NCBI GenBank assembly: GCA_948739805.1
Contig: CAPYID010000004.1
Coordinates: 27,110-91,109 of the forward strand
Origin: an uncultured Clostridia bacterium
GTDB lineage: Bacteria > Bacillota > Clostridia > TANB77 > CAG-508
Reading direction: 5' to 3'
DNA length: 64,000 nt
In this document: in pieces, positions 1-8,256 of the stretch
How positions within the stretch are numbered: the first letter of the stretch is position 1
Layout: each line of letters opens with the position of its first letter
Made by a program: the position numbers and the translations under genes
The notes under the pieces: model-generated
What the model was told of the DNA's origin: nothing
The model's input: the letters and a program-made list of their open reading frames with translations, nothing else
The model's database searches: none

Positions 1-1078
1 TATCCAGATATGGACAATAAGTTATGTTTTTACCCAATACATAATCTACATATGCTACTCCTTGGATATTTGTCCACTCTGGATTTATTCCTTGCAATAC
101 CCAGTCAATCCACTTTTCAGCCTCTTTATATTCTTCTAGTGTAACAGTTGAAGCTCCTATATCATCTGATATTCCTATATTTGGACAAATTTCTGCTAAT
201 TCTTGAATTTTAACTCTTTCTTCATCTTTTAATTCTATTGGATTTACATAAATTAGTTCGTCTAAGTCTTTATATATTTCTAAATCTTTGCTAAAATCAA
301 CTACAATTTTTCCATATTTAGCTCCTATCTCATGACTTAGTTTTAGTTTATATTCTGTTTCTTCTTGCGGAAAAATAGATTTGTCAAGTTTTTCTTTCTG
401 TTTATCATCTAAAATAGTTAATATTCTCTTCTTTTCTTTATCAGTTATGCCTCTTTTTACAAGCTCTGATACAATTTCTAATTGCACATCTTCGTTTGCT
501 TCCATTATAATATCATAAATTGTTATACCTTTTTCATATAAAATTTTTCTGTATTCTATAAAAGTGTTTACTAATAAATCTACCTTTATACTACTAAGAA
601 TCTCTTTTATTGCTACTTTACTAAATTTACATTTTTCTTTAATTATAATTGATATTATAGTATCTCCAGGACATGATTCTAAAATAATTCTTGTCATTTT
701 TCTACTAATCTTATCTAAATATAAATTAATCATTTCTAATTTTATTTCACTAGATTTTAGGCTATCAATAATTAATGTTATTACAATGCTATCTAAGTTT
801 AATTCTTTTTCTATAAATTCTCTATCTAATAATAACTTTTGTTTATCTTCATCTCTTAATCTTATAAACAAACCTGCTATTTTCTCTCTGTTTTGTAGAA
901 TATTGCTTTTTTTAAGAAAGTCTATATTTCTTAAAATTTTCATCTCATCTTCATATTTTAAAGATATAAGTGCTACATAAATTTCCTCAATTTCAAGTTT
1001 TGATATAAAGTCTGGATCTTTAAGCATAATTTCTAATTTTGTAGCACTATCTGATTTCCAAAAATATTGTATATCCAT
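1..1078 (-). CDS. Unknown protein, possibly transglutaminase-like, 3' end outside window
   Basis: An open frame runs from an ATG at 1078, preceded by the ribosome binding site AGAGAGGA, to the window edge, giving at least 359 residues. The N-terminal two thirds are charged and Leu/Ile-rich, helical-looking and without a signal peptide. The last visible part (DWVLQGINPEWTNIQG, then AYVDYVLGKNITYCP) resembles the lead-in to the catalytic region of cytoplasmic transglutaminase-like proteins seen in gut Clostridia. This is recognition from memory and the catalytic Cys/His/Asp would lie outside the window, so the function is open. The next upstream gene on the same strand begins at 1342. Confidence 0.6.
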   Translation of the reverse strand, partial: MDIQYFWKSDSATKLEIMLKDPDFISKLEIEEIYVALISLKYEDEMKILRNIDFLKKSNILQNREKIAGLFIRLRDEDKQKLLLDREFIEKELNLDSIVITLIIDSLKSSEIKLEMINLYLDKISRKMTRIILESCPGDTIISIIIKEKCKFSKVAIKEILSSIKVDLLVNTFIEYRKILYEKGITIYDIIMEANEDVQLEIVSELVKRGITDKEKKRILTILDDKQKEKLDKSIFPQEETEYKLKLSHEIGAKYGKIVVDFSKDLEIYKDLDELIYVNPIELKDEERVKIQELAEICPNIGISDDIGASTVTLEEYKEAEKWIDWVLQGINPEWTNIQGVAYVDYVLGKNITYCPYLD

Positions 1079-1120
1079 TTTTTCCTCTCTAGTTTATAAT
1101 TGTGGTTTATTTCAATTTTT

Positions 1121-1342
1121 TTAATAATTTATTTTGTTTTGTATTCCTAGCCCATCACCATAACATATCATTGTTTCTACTTCTTTCTTCTTTGGCTTTG
1201 GTATATCTACTTTTAATGATTTGGTGAATTCTAATTTTTCTTTGCCTGTGTGTGTTTCAATAGGTGCTTGTATCATTTTATTATCACTTTTTTTGTTAAA
1301 TACATTTTTCATAATTTCAAATATTTTTTTTATAAAGCTCAT
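1121..1342 (-). CDS. Small hypothetical protein, 73 aa
   Basis: A basic, Lys-rich 73-residue protein with a clear AGGAGGAAG ribosome binding site before the ATG. It has no membrane segment. The C-terminal stretch ETMICYGDGLGIQ is the only distinctive motif and looks like a small folded or conserved tail after a flexible basic linker. It lies between proS and the partial gene at the window start, 53 bp after the proS stop, so it could be cotranscribed with proS. I do not recognise the family. Confidence 0.5.
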   Translation of the reverse strand: MSFIKKIFEIMKNVFNKKSDNKMIQAPIETHTGKEKLEFTKSLKVDIPKPKKKEVETMICYGDGLGIQNKINY

Positions 1343-1395
1343 ATTATCTTCCTCCTATGTTTTTTACGTCTAACCTCTAAGCTCTACTTTCTGGT

Positions 1396-2829
1396 TTAGT
1401 ATTGCCTACCCCATACTACCATAATACTAGCATTGTCGCCACAGCATACACATTTGTTTCCTAGTTTTTCTTGCTTAAATGGTATACATCTTGAGTGTGC
1501 TCCTGTTAGTTCTTTGATTTTGTTTTCGCATTCTTCTTTTCCACACCACATTGTTTTTATGTATCCCTGCTTTTCTTCTATGTTTTTTACAAATTCATCT
1601 AAGTTCTCTGCTGTTGTCGTTCTTTCTTCTCTTATTTTTTTACATTCCTCATACATATTTTTTTGTATGTCTTCTAATGTTTCTTTTATTTTTTCACTTA
1701 GCTTTTCTAAGTCTACTGTTTCTTTTTCCAATGTGTCTCTTCTAACTATAACACATACATTATTTTCTATGTCTCTTGGTCCTAGTTCTATTCTTATTGG
1801 CACTCCTCTTAGTTCCCAGTCATTAAATTTATATCCTGGTGTATAGTTTTCCCTTAAGTCTATTTCTGCTCTGAATTCTTGTTTTAATTTTTCATAAACT
1901 TCTGTTGTTTTTTCTACTACTCCTTCTTTTTTCATCATTACTGGTACTACTACTACTTGTATTGGTGCAACTTTTGGTGGAAGCTTTAACCCACGGTTAT
2001 CTCCATGCGCCATAATTGTAGCTCCTATTAATCTTGTACTTATTCCCCATGATGTTTGATATGGATATTCGTCTTTTCCTTCTCTGTTTTGGAATTTTAC
2101 ATCATATGGTTTTGTAAAGTTTTGTCCAAAGTAATGTGATGTTCCTGCTTGAATGGCTCTTCCATCATGCATTAATGTTTCTACTGTGTATGTAGCTTCT
2201 GCTCCTGCAAATTTTTCTTTTTCTGTCTTTTTTCCTTTTAATACTGGTATTGCAAGTATATTTTCTATTACTTCTGCATATATGTCTAACATTTGTAATG
2301 TTCTTTCTTCTGCTTCTTCTTTTGTTTCATGTATTGTATGTCCTTCTTGCCATAAGAATTCCCTAGAACGCAAGAATGGTCTTGTTTCTTTTTCCCATCT
2401 TAATACATTACACCATTGGTTATATACAAATGGCAAGTCTCTCCAAGATTTTAACCATTTTGAGTATAAGTCGCAAAACATTGTTTCAGATGTTGGTCTT
2501 ATGCACAATTTTTCGTCTAATTCTTTTCCTCCAGCTTCTGTAACTGTTGCTACTTCTGGTGCAAATCCTTCAACATGTTCTTTTTCTTTTTGTAATAATT
2601 TTTCTGGAATTAACACAGGAAAATATACATTTTTTACTCCATTTTTTTTGAACATTTCATCTGTGTATTTTTGTATATTTTCCCAAATTGCATATCCATA
2701 TGGTTTGATTGCTATACATCCTTTTGTTCCTGTATAATCTGCTAAGTCTGCTTTTAATACTATGTCTGTATACCATTTTGCAAAGTCTTCTTCAATATTT
2801 GTTACCTCTTTTACAAATTCTTTATCCAT
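1396..2829 (-). CDS. proS: Prolyl-tRNA synthetase, short (archaeal/eukaryotic-like) type
   Basis: Charges tRNA-Pro with proline in the cytoplasm. At 477 aa it is the short class II form without the inserted editing domain. Visible motifs include RPTSETMFC (about 111-119), RWEKETRPFLRSREFLWQEGHT-like motif 2 (about 144-165) and the motif 3 region MAHGDNRGLKLPP. The C-terminus has a Cys-rich zinc-binding-like segment (CGKEECENK and CVCCGDN) and ends in a terminal Tyr, as typical for this subtype. The start has an AAAAGGAGAAG ribosome binding site. No T-box leader is visible upstream; the 85-bp gap to scpB holds a small hairpin repeat instead. Confidence 0.97.
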   Translation of the reverse strand: MDKEFVKEVTNIEEDFAKWYTDIVLKADLADYTGTKGCIAIKPYGYAIWENIQKYTDEMFKKNGVKNVYFPVLIPEKLLQKEKEHVEGFAPEVATVTEAGGKELDEKLCIRPTSETMFCDLYSKWLKSWRDLPFVYNQWCNVLRWEKETRPFLRSREFLWQEGHTIHETKEEAEERTLQMLDIYAEVIENILAIPVLKGKKTEKEKFAGAEATYTVETLMHDGRAIQAGTSHYFGQNFTKPYDVKFQNREGKDEYPYQTSWGISTRLIGATIMAHGDNRGLKLPPKVAPIQVVVVPVMMKKEGVVEKTTEVYEKLKQEFRAEIDLRENYTPGYKFNDWELRGVPIRIELGPRDIENNVCVIVRRDTLEKETVDLEKLSEKIKETLEDIQKNMYEECKKIREERTTTAENLDEFVKNIEEKQGYIKTMWCGKEECENKIKELTGAHSRCIPFKQEKLGNKCVCCGDNASIMVVWGRQY

Positions 2830-2874
2830 GTTTATTCTTCTCCTTTTACATTATTTTTAAGAAATTTCTTCGAA

Positions 2875-2903
2875 GTGCGGGCGATTAATAATCGCCCCTG
2901 CAC
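2875..2903. repeat. REP-like hairpin, CCCCT-flank family
   Basis: Inverted repeat GTGCGGGCGATTA / TAATCGCCCCTGCAC between scpB and proS. It belongs to a dispersed family of short hairpins whose right arm runs into CCCCTACA (here CCCCTGCA). Related copies lie at 8165, 15074, 18131, 20821 and 48872, with a truncated one at about 3552-3574. The stem sequence differs between copies while the flank is kept. Confidence 0.6.
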
Positions 2904-2914
2904 TATATTTTATA

Positions 2915-3499
2915 TTATTCGACATTACCTGCTTTCTCACTATTTTGGATAATATCGTCTATTACGATTTGTTGGTTTTCGTCAATTTTGTATTTCGGCA
3001 GTTCTGGTAATTCGTCTAAACTTCTATATCCAAACATTCTTAAAAATTCATCTGTTGTTTTGTATGACATTGGTTTACCTAAAATTTCAACTTTTCCTGC
3101 TTCTTCAATCAAATTATATTCTAATAGTTTATATATCATTGCATCTGATGATACACCTCTTATTGTTTCTATTTCTGCTCTTGTTATTTTAGGATTATAT
3201 GCTATTATAGCTAAGACTTCTAGTGCTGCTTGCGAAAGTTTGGGCTTAATTCTTTTATCAATTATAGGATTAATGTATTCATAATATTCTTTTTTAGTAC
3301 ACATTTGATATCCATCATTCACTCTAATAATTTCTATCCCTCTTGATATGTCTTTATATTCTTTGTTCATATCATTAATTAGTTCTATTATATCTTTTTC
3401 ATTAATTTCTACAACTAGTTCCAATTCTTTTATTTTTACAACTCTTCCTGCACAAAATAATATAGCTTCTATTATTCCTCTTATTTTGTCTATTTCCAT
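2915..3499 (-). CDS. scpB: Segregation and condensation protein B
   Basis: ScpB dimerises through winged helices and binds ScpA of the SMC condensin complex, acting in chromosome segregation. The 194-aa length and the segments GIIEAILFCAGR, LSQAALEVLAIIAY and PKITRAEIETIRGVSSD are typical of the family. The C-terminal ~30 residues are acidic and variable, as usual. scpA, its normal upstream neighbour, is not in this window; the adjacent upstream gene is an unknown 151-aa protein. Confidence 0.95.
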   Translation of the reverse strand: MEIDKIRGIIEAILFCAGRVVKIKELELVVEINEKDIIELINDMNKEYKDISRGIEIIRVNDGYQMCTKKEYYEYINPIIDKRIKPKLSQAALEVLAIIAYNPKITRAEIETIRGVSSDAMIYKLLEYNLIEEAGKVEILGKPMSYKTTDEFLRMFGYRSLDELPELPKYKIDENQQIVIDDIIQNSEKAGNVE

Positions 3500-3551
3500 A
3501 TTGGTTATGGTTTCCTTCCTTTATTATTAACTCTTGCCTTCTTAATGTGTA

Positions 3552-3574
3552 CAATTAACAATCGCCCCTACATT
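3552..3574. repeat. Truncated REP-like repeat arm
   Basis: The sequence AACAATCGCCCCTACATT matches the right arm and constant flank of the dispersed hairpin family, but the left arm is missing. It lies between scpB and the 151-aa hypothetical gene. Confidence 0.4.
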
Positions 3575-3614
3575 TTCTAATGTAGCTTCTATGAATAGCA
3601 AAAATCGAATTTTT

Positions 3615-4070
3615 CTATTTTCTAAAAAGGTTTCTGATTTTTCCCCATAAACTTTCCTTTTTTCTTACCTTTATATTTGATTTAGTAATAGTATATTTTT
3701 CAATTTCATTTATAATATACGCATTTCTATATCCTATTTTATCTTGTTCTTTTAATTCTGTAATTAATATATGTATATCTCCATTTAATTGCTCTAGTCT
3801 TTCTTTGTAACAGAAATTTTCACTATATGGGTTATATTTTCCTTCTAATACTTTATTATTATCTATTTCATTATTATTTACTATTTCTTCTGTTTCAATT
3901 GCTGTTGATTGTGCAGTAGCTTCTGCCTTTTCTATCATACTTATTAAACTTTTTATTTTCGCACTATATGATTTTGTTTTTACTTCATTTTTCACTGAAA
4001 AGCCTTTTTCAGTAAATGCATCTATTTTTTTGCATATCTTTTCTACTTTCTCGTATATTTCATTACTCAT
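3615..4070 (-). CDS. Hypothetical protein, 151 aa
   Basis: A soluble, charged protein with no signal peptide or membrane segment. The N-terminal half (IYEKVEKICKKIDAF and KIKSLISMIEKAEAT) looks like helical coiled coil. A low-complexity EIVNNNEIDNNK linker follows, then a second helical part with IYEKVE-like periodicity and a basic end. The ATG follows a weak GGGATG-type site. I do not recognise it. It is in the same direction as scpB, 115 bp upstream of it. Confidence 0.55.
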   Translation of the reverse strand: MSNEIYEKVEKICKKIDAFTEKGFSVKNEVKTKSYSAKIKSLISMIEKAEATAQSTAIETEEIVNNNEIDNNKVLEGKYNPYSENFCYKERLEQLNGDIHILITELKEQDKIGYRNAYIINEIEKYTITKSNIKVRKKESLWGKIRNLFRK

Positions 4071-4179
4071 CCCTAGTTCTCCATTTCATTATTTTAATAT
4101 TTTAGGAAAGTTATCATGGTATGATAACTTTCTATAGAAGATAATTATGCAAATTATTGAATTTGTTTTTTTATAATAT

Positions 4180-4311
4180 TTAATTCCCTAGTTTTGCTAA
4201 TGTTTCTTGTAATATTTTTTTGCACTTTTTTAATGTTTTTTTATCTGTTTGTTTTAATTCCTCTTCTGTAAATTTTATATTATAGTCTTCAAATATAATT
4301 TCTTCCTCCAT
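4180..4311 (-). CDS. Small acidic/basic helical protein, 43 aa
   Basis: A 43-codon frame from ATG at 4311 to TAA at 4180, with ribosome binding site AAAGG 8 bases upstream. The product begins MEEEIIFEDYN and ends KILQETLAKLGN, with a Lys-rich middle. It reads as one or two amphipathic helices. The good site and codon bias like the neighbours support translation. Function is unknown. Confidence 0.45.
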   Translation of the reverse strand: MEEEIIFEDYNIKFTEEELKQTDKKTLKKCKKILQETLAKLGN

Positions 4312-4409
4312 ATCTATAACCTTTCCTTTCCAGTTGCAGTCTTCATTTCACTTTATACTTTGCTTTATAAATAATACTATAACTTTTATTTTTTCAATAC
4401 TTTATACCA

Positions 4410-4437
4410 GGAAAAGACACATCTCTGTGTCTTTTCC
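4410..4437. terminator. Hairpin terminator-like, 12-bp stem
   Basis: Perfect inverted repeat GGAAAAGACACA / TGTGTCTTTTCC with a TCTC loop, just after the stop of the surface-protein gene that ends at 4452. The A- and T-rich stem base is the usual form of intrinsic terminators in this window, although no long T run follows it. Confidence 0.6.
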
Positions 4438-4451
4438 TTAATTTATATTTT

Positions 4452-4832
4452 TTACATATTATATTCTTTTACTTTTTTGAATGCATATATTCCAGCGATT
4501 GTACATATTACCATTAATCCTATAATTATATTTTCATTTGTTCCTGTCTTAGGTAATGATTTGTTTGTATTTGTTGCTGTATTATTAGATAGACTATTTA
4601 TTGGTGCTGTTATTGGTGTCGAATTTGTTGCTGTATTTGTTGGTGTTGCTGTGTTTCCCGCTGTATTTAATAAATCTGTTGGAGTATTGTTTGATTGTTG
4701 CAAATTACTTGTTTCATTTCCTTCTCCTAGTATTTCACCTATGCTCATAGCTCCAACTCTACATGACTGAATTACTATTAAACTTAAAACTAATAATAAA
4801 ATGAAAATCTTTACTACCTTATTTCTACTCAT
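4452..4832 (-). CDS. Small secreted LPxTG-anchored surface protein
   Basis: Likely start is the ATG at 4832, which has AGGAGAAAAAGGT upstream; an in-frame ATG 33 bases earlier has no better site. The 126-aa product has an N-terminal signal peptide (KVVKIFILLLVLSLIVIQSC), a Thr/Asn/Pro-rich low-complexity middle (repeats of NTATPTNTATN), and a C-terminal LPKTG motif followed by a hydrophobic helix and a basic tail, the arrangement of a sortase substrate. A Cys at the end of the signal region could alternatively suggest a lipoprotein. No sortase gene is in the window. It is followed upstream by another surface gene at 4940. Confidence 0.7.
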   Translation of the reverse strand: MSRNKVVKIFILLLVLSLIVIQSCRVGAMSIGEILGEGNETSNLQQSNNTPTDLLNTAGNTATPTNTATNSTPITAPINSLSNNTATNTNKSLPKTGTNENIIIGLMVICTIAGIYAFKKVKEYNM

Positions 4833-4874
4833 ACCTTTTTCTCCTTTTCTTTTATTATATAACACTTAATATTA

Positions 4875-4903
4875 GTTATACTATATTTTTATTTTTTTTG
4901 CAA
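4875..4903 (-). promoter_or_regulatory. Sigma-A-like promoter for the LPxTG protein gene
   Basis: On the minus strand TTGCAA is followed after 17 bases by TATAAC, about 40 bp before the start codon at 4832. Confidence 0.5.
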
Positions 4904-4939
4904 TAGTTTTTTTTGACTTTTTTAGTTTTTTTTTACATT

Positions 4940-6262
4940 TTAAAAATGTCTACCTGTTTTTGCAGTTTCTATTGCAATATTTTGATTCTTCGCTTTTATT
5001 CCTCTATCTTCTATATCATCTTCTATTAATAAATCTTCATCTGTTGTTTCCTCCAACTCTCTACTAAGCATATATGAAAGGATTATATATCTTATTGCAA
5101 TTATTCCTAATGAGCAAATCATTAATATAGATAAAATTTCTTTTAAATTACCAGCTATAATATTATTATTCCCATTATCTTTTTTATTATCACTATCATC
5201 TGTCATTCCAACTATTTCTTGTTGTTCTGTTTCATTTTTTAAATCTATAATATATACAGAACTTTCTTCTCCTAATGTTACTGTAATTTTTATTACATTG
5301 TCTCCTTCTTTTAATTCTGTTGCTCCTTCAATGTCTATTTTTGCATCTGCTATATTGGCTGTTGCATCAATTTCCAATTGTTTCATGTTTTTCACATTTG
5401 TTGTATAAGAGTAAATTTCTGGATTAAATTCAGGATTTAGCTCTACATCTTTTATTATTAATGTTGTTAATTTTGGTTTTGTCTCTTGTGTTATTGGTAC
5501 ATCTGGTATTTGTGCTTGGTCATCTATTACATTTGGCACTGTAGCATCATCTGCTAATCTTATTATATTTACATTATATGTTTTTTTTGTTCCATTTTCA
5601 GCAGTTACATTTATTTGAAATTTATTTGTTTGTCCTGCTACTAATGATTTGGTTCCTGTTCCACTTACAGTTGCTTTACTATGATTTTTGGTAGCACTTA
5701 TTTTTATTGAATTTACTGATGATTCTGCTGTATAACTTATTGTGTTTTTTAATGATGAGCCTGAATATGTTTTTCCACCTACTGTTATTGATTTTAGTGT
5801 TGCATCACCTGATTTTGTAGTGTTTGGTTGGCTGGGCGTTGTTGGATTTGTTGGTGCTGTTGGGTTTGATGGTTGATTTGGTGCTGGTGTGTTGTTTGCA
5901 CTTACTGTTATTATTACCGATTTTGGCGATGTTATTAAATTTAAGTCTGTGTCTGACACACTTACTGGCGTAACTGTTATTGTTGCTGTTCCTGCTGCTT
6001 TTGCTGTTAAAGTTATATTTTCACTACTTGATACCCATAATGACGATGTTCCTACTGCTACTACTCCTGGATTTGATGATGTTACATTAAATTTTCCTTC
6101 CGCATTTGTTGTTTTTATAGTTAATGTTGCTGTTTTACCAGGTGTTAATGATTTTGATGATGCCGATACAGTGTAACTTCCAGCTGCGTAAACTATAGAG
6201 TGTAGTGAAATTAAAAATATTGTAATAGTTATTAAAATCAATATTTTTTTCCCTGTTTTCAT
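4940..6262 (-). CDS. Secreted Ig-like / cadherin-like surface protein with C-terminal membrane anchor
   Basis: A 440-aa exported protein. It has a signal peptide at about 1-27 and a BIG2/Ig-like domain at about 28-120 (SYTVSASSKSLTPGKTATLT, then GTATITVTP). A Pro/Thr/Asn-rich linker follows at about 125-150. Two cadherin-like beta-sandwich repeats come next: DATLKSITVGG... with TKKTYNVNI, then PKLTTLIIKDVELNPEF. A transmembrane helix lies at about 375-400 and a charged cytoplasmic tail ends the protein. No catalytic motif is visible, so a structural or binding role on the surface is inferred. It lies directly downstream of the dockerin-bearing glucosaminidase gene and may be cotranscribed with it. 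Confidence 0.8.
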   Translation of the reverse strand: MKTGKKILILITITIFLISLHSIVYAAGSYTVSASSKSLTPGKTATLTIKTTNAEGKFNVTSSNPGVVAVGTSSLWVSSSENITLTAKAAGTATITVTPVSVSDTDLNLITSPKSVIITVSANNTPAPNQPSNPTAPTNPTTPSQPNTTKSGDATLKSITVGGKTYSGSSLKNTISYTAESSVNSIKISATKNHSKATVSGTGTKSLVAGQTNKFQINVTAENGTKKTYNVNIIRLADDATVPNVIDDQAQIPDVPITQETKPKLTTLIIKDVELNPEFNPEIYSYTTNVKNMKQLEIDATANIADAKIDIEGATELKEGDNVIKITVTLGEESSVYIIDLKNETEQQEIVGMTDDSDNKKDNGNNNIIAGNLKEILSILMICSLGIIAIRYIILSYMLSRELEETTDEDLLIEDDIEDRGIKAKNQNIAIETAKTGRHF

Positions 6263-6325
6263 TTTTTATATCCTTCCTTTCTTTAAGGTATAAACCTTTT
6301 TTACTTTTGTTTATTTTAAATTTAA

Positions 6326-7981
6326 TTACATTGTTATTGATGATATTCCCATTATATGATTTTTAATTTTCATATAGTCTCTTGCATCTATTACTCCATC
6401 TGAGTGTACTTGTGATGCTTTTTGCTCTATTTCATTTAATTGGGAAATTCCCATTATGTGATTCTTGATTTTCATATAGTCTCTTGCATCTATTACTCTG
6501 TCAGCATATATGTCTCCTAAAGTTACTACCTCATATTCTATTCCATTTATAGTGAATTTATCCCCTGTTGTTAATGGATAATTAGATTCTAGTGGTCTTA
6601 AATCTCCTGCTCTTACTGAATAATTTGTTACTGATAGACTACTTGCTATCTCTGCTATTGTTTTACCAGGTATTGCAATTAAATTTTTCCCTTCTATTTT
6701 TGCAATTTTGTTTCCAGCTCCATTATTACATGGCGCTAAATATTTATTTGCTATATATCCTATATTTCCATTTGATAATTGTACTTTTGCCCATTGTAAG
6801 TTATTTGCTGTTCCTACATTAAGTTCTAATACTGTAACTACTTCATTTTTTTGTAGTGTTGCAAGTATACTTGATGATGTTGTTGGTGCTTTCCTTAGTC
6901 TTACATCACTCCCAGTTAAATAATATGAGTTTGGATGTGTGGTGTCTATAGTTGTAGGTAGATTATTTGCTTCTGGCATATTGTTATAAACTGGTATTAT
7001 GAAATTTAATGATGAATTTAGTAAATTATTTTTTGCATATGTATTAAATAAGTTTTTTGCTTGACTTGATGGGTCTTGAATATTAGTCATATATTGATGT
7101 TTGAATAATTGTGAAAGTTCTGTACCTACTACATCCCATTTATAGAAATATGCTGTATTTTGCCCTGCATTTGTATATGAATTTGCCATTTTTTTAGCAC
7201 CTTCTATAATTGATATATATTGATTTGTCCATCCATTTGCTTTTGCATATTCTAGTCCATTTGCTATTGCATCTCCTGTGTCATATGCTCCATAGTTGAA
7301 AAAGTTATAATAATTGTCATATACTGTTCCATTTTTTGCCACATAGTGTCCAGATACTGAAGCACTACCATTTCTTCCTACTTCTTGTATTATTTTTATT
7401 GCTATACTATATGGACTCATTTTGCTTTGTCTTGCTGCTTCCATTATTATCCCAGAATATGGCATTGTACATTCTGTTCCATTTAAATTAAATGTTACAG
7501 TTGTATTCATAAATGTTGAAGCTATGATTCCTTTAACTCCCTCTTCTGTTTGTGAATTTGGGTTATATGTCATTTCTAAAAATTGAAATATCCCTGATTC
7601 ATTTAAAAAGTTTCTTGGGTCTGAATAGTATTTTAATATTGATGTTGAAGCACATGCATATCCACTAGCAACTTGTCCACAACTATCTAACCATAAAGCA
7701 TTTGAAGATTTTATTACTGTATTTCTTAAATGTAGTGATGTTTCTTCTCTTATAAATTCGTCCCAATTTATTCCTGTATTAAATGCTGTAAATGTCCAGT
7801 TTGGATATAATGATTTTAATTCATTTAATTTTGCTTGGTAACTTGCTGGGAAATTAGATATACCTGTTTTTGTTGTTTGCGTATATGTACTTGCTTTTAC
7901 ACTATTTGGAATATAGATTAATTGAATTATTAATATTACACCAAATATTAACATTAATATCTTTTTCCTGTGTAGTTTCAT
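6326..7981 (-). CDS. Secreted GH73-type N-acetylglucosaminidase with SH3 and dockerin-like tail
   Basis: A 551-aa exported peptidoglycan hydrolase candidate. A signal peptide lies at about 1-30, then a glucosaminidase domain at about 40-320 that opens with FPASYQAKLNELKSLYPNWTF-like sequence and contains SGIFQFLEMTYNP and IIQEVGRNGSA. A bacterial SH3 domain (SDVRLRKAPTTSS to GYIANKYLAP) follows at about 365-425, then an X-module-like segment, and finally a dockerin-like pair of repeats. The two repeats share an exact 18-residue block (VIDARDYMKIKNHIMGIS), but the calcium-loop Asp pattern is degenerate. A role in cell-wall remodelling is inferred. The cohesin partner could be the protein encoded at 39169-39951. 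Confidence 0.8.
   Translation of the reverse strand: MKLHRKKILMLIFGVILIIQLIYIPNSVKASTYTQTTKTGISNFPASYQAKLNELKSLYPNWTFTAFNTGINWDEFIREETSLHLRNTVIKSSNALWLDSCGQVASGYACASTSILKYYSDPRNFLNESGIFQFLEMTYNPNSQTEEGVKGIIASTFMNTTVTFNLNGTECTMPYSGIIMEAARQSKMSPYSIAIKIIQEVGRNGSASVSGHYVAKNGTVYDNYYNFFNYGAYDTGDAIANGLEYAKANGWTNQYISIIEGAKKMANSYTNAGQNTAYFYKWDVVGTELSQLFKHQYMTNIQDPSSQAKNLFNTYAKNNLLNSSLNFIIPVYNNMPEANNLPTTIDTTHPNSYYLTGSDVRLRKAPTTSSSILATLQKNEVVTVLELNVGTANNLQWAKVQLSNGNIGYIANKYLAPCNNGAGNKIAKIEGKNLIAIPGKTIAEIASSLSVTNYSVRAGDLRPLESNYPLTTGDKFTINGIEYEVVTLGDIYADRVIDARDYMKIKNHIMGISQLNEIEQKASQVHSDGVIDARDYMKIKNHIMGISSITM
6345..6500. repeat. Tandem duplicated dockerin-repeat DNA
   Basis: Two copies of a roughly 50-bp block (about 6346-6397 and 6449-6500) encode the identical 18-residue dockerin segment at the end of the glucosaminidase gene. 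They differ at only a few silent positions, so the duplication or conversion is recent. Confidence 0.75.
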
Positions 7982-8046
7982 TTTTTATGTATCCTCCTTA
8001 TTTGTATTTTTCTTTATCATATACAATTAATTTTTTATTCCTTCAT

Positions 8047-8076
8047 AGTATAACATTTATTGACTTTTTTAGTCAA
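8047..8076 (-). promoter_or_regulatory. Sigma-A-like promoter with overlapping inverted repeat
   Basis: TTGACT, an 18-base spacer, then TATACT on the minus strand, 65 bp before the glucosaminidase start. The -35 box lies inside the inverted repeat ATTGACT-TTTTT-AGTCAAT (8059-8077), a possible operator. Confidence 0.55.
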
Positions 8077-8164
8077 TGGAAAATTTTATTTGTAATGGAA
8101 ATGTAATATAATTTTAATATTTCAATGATTAAATTCTTTAAAATAAGCCTATCTTCTTCACATA

Positions 8165-8183
8165 GACGAGAAATCTCTCGCCC
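8165..8183. repeat. REP-like hairpin
   Basis: GACGAGA / TCTCGCCCC, a member of the dispersed hairpin family. It lies between the glgP terminator and the glucosaminidase promoter. Confidence 0.5.
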
Positions 8184-8230
8184 CTTGGATAATATAGTCA
8201 TTTTATTTAGAATTTTTCACACAATTAAAA

Positions 8231-8249
8231 GGGCACATTCAATGTGCCC
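8231..8249 (-). terminator. Terminator of glgP
   Basis: GGGCACATT / AATGTGCCC stem, followed on the minus strand by TTTTAATT, eight bases after the glgP stop. Confidence 0.75.
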
Positions 8250-8256
8250 ACAGTTT

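Noticed and set aside
564..980. 138-aa plus-strand ORF near the window start
   Set aside because: It is antisense to the open minus-strand frame 1-1078, which has a good ribosome binding site and typical codon use.
2830..2914. T-box leader for proS
   Set aside because: No AGGGTGGNACCGCG-type antiterminator sequence; the gap is too short and contains a REP-like hairpin.
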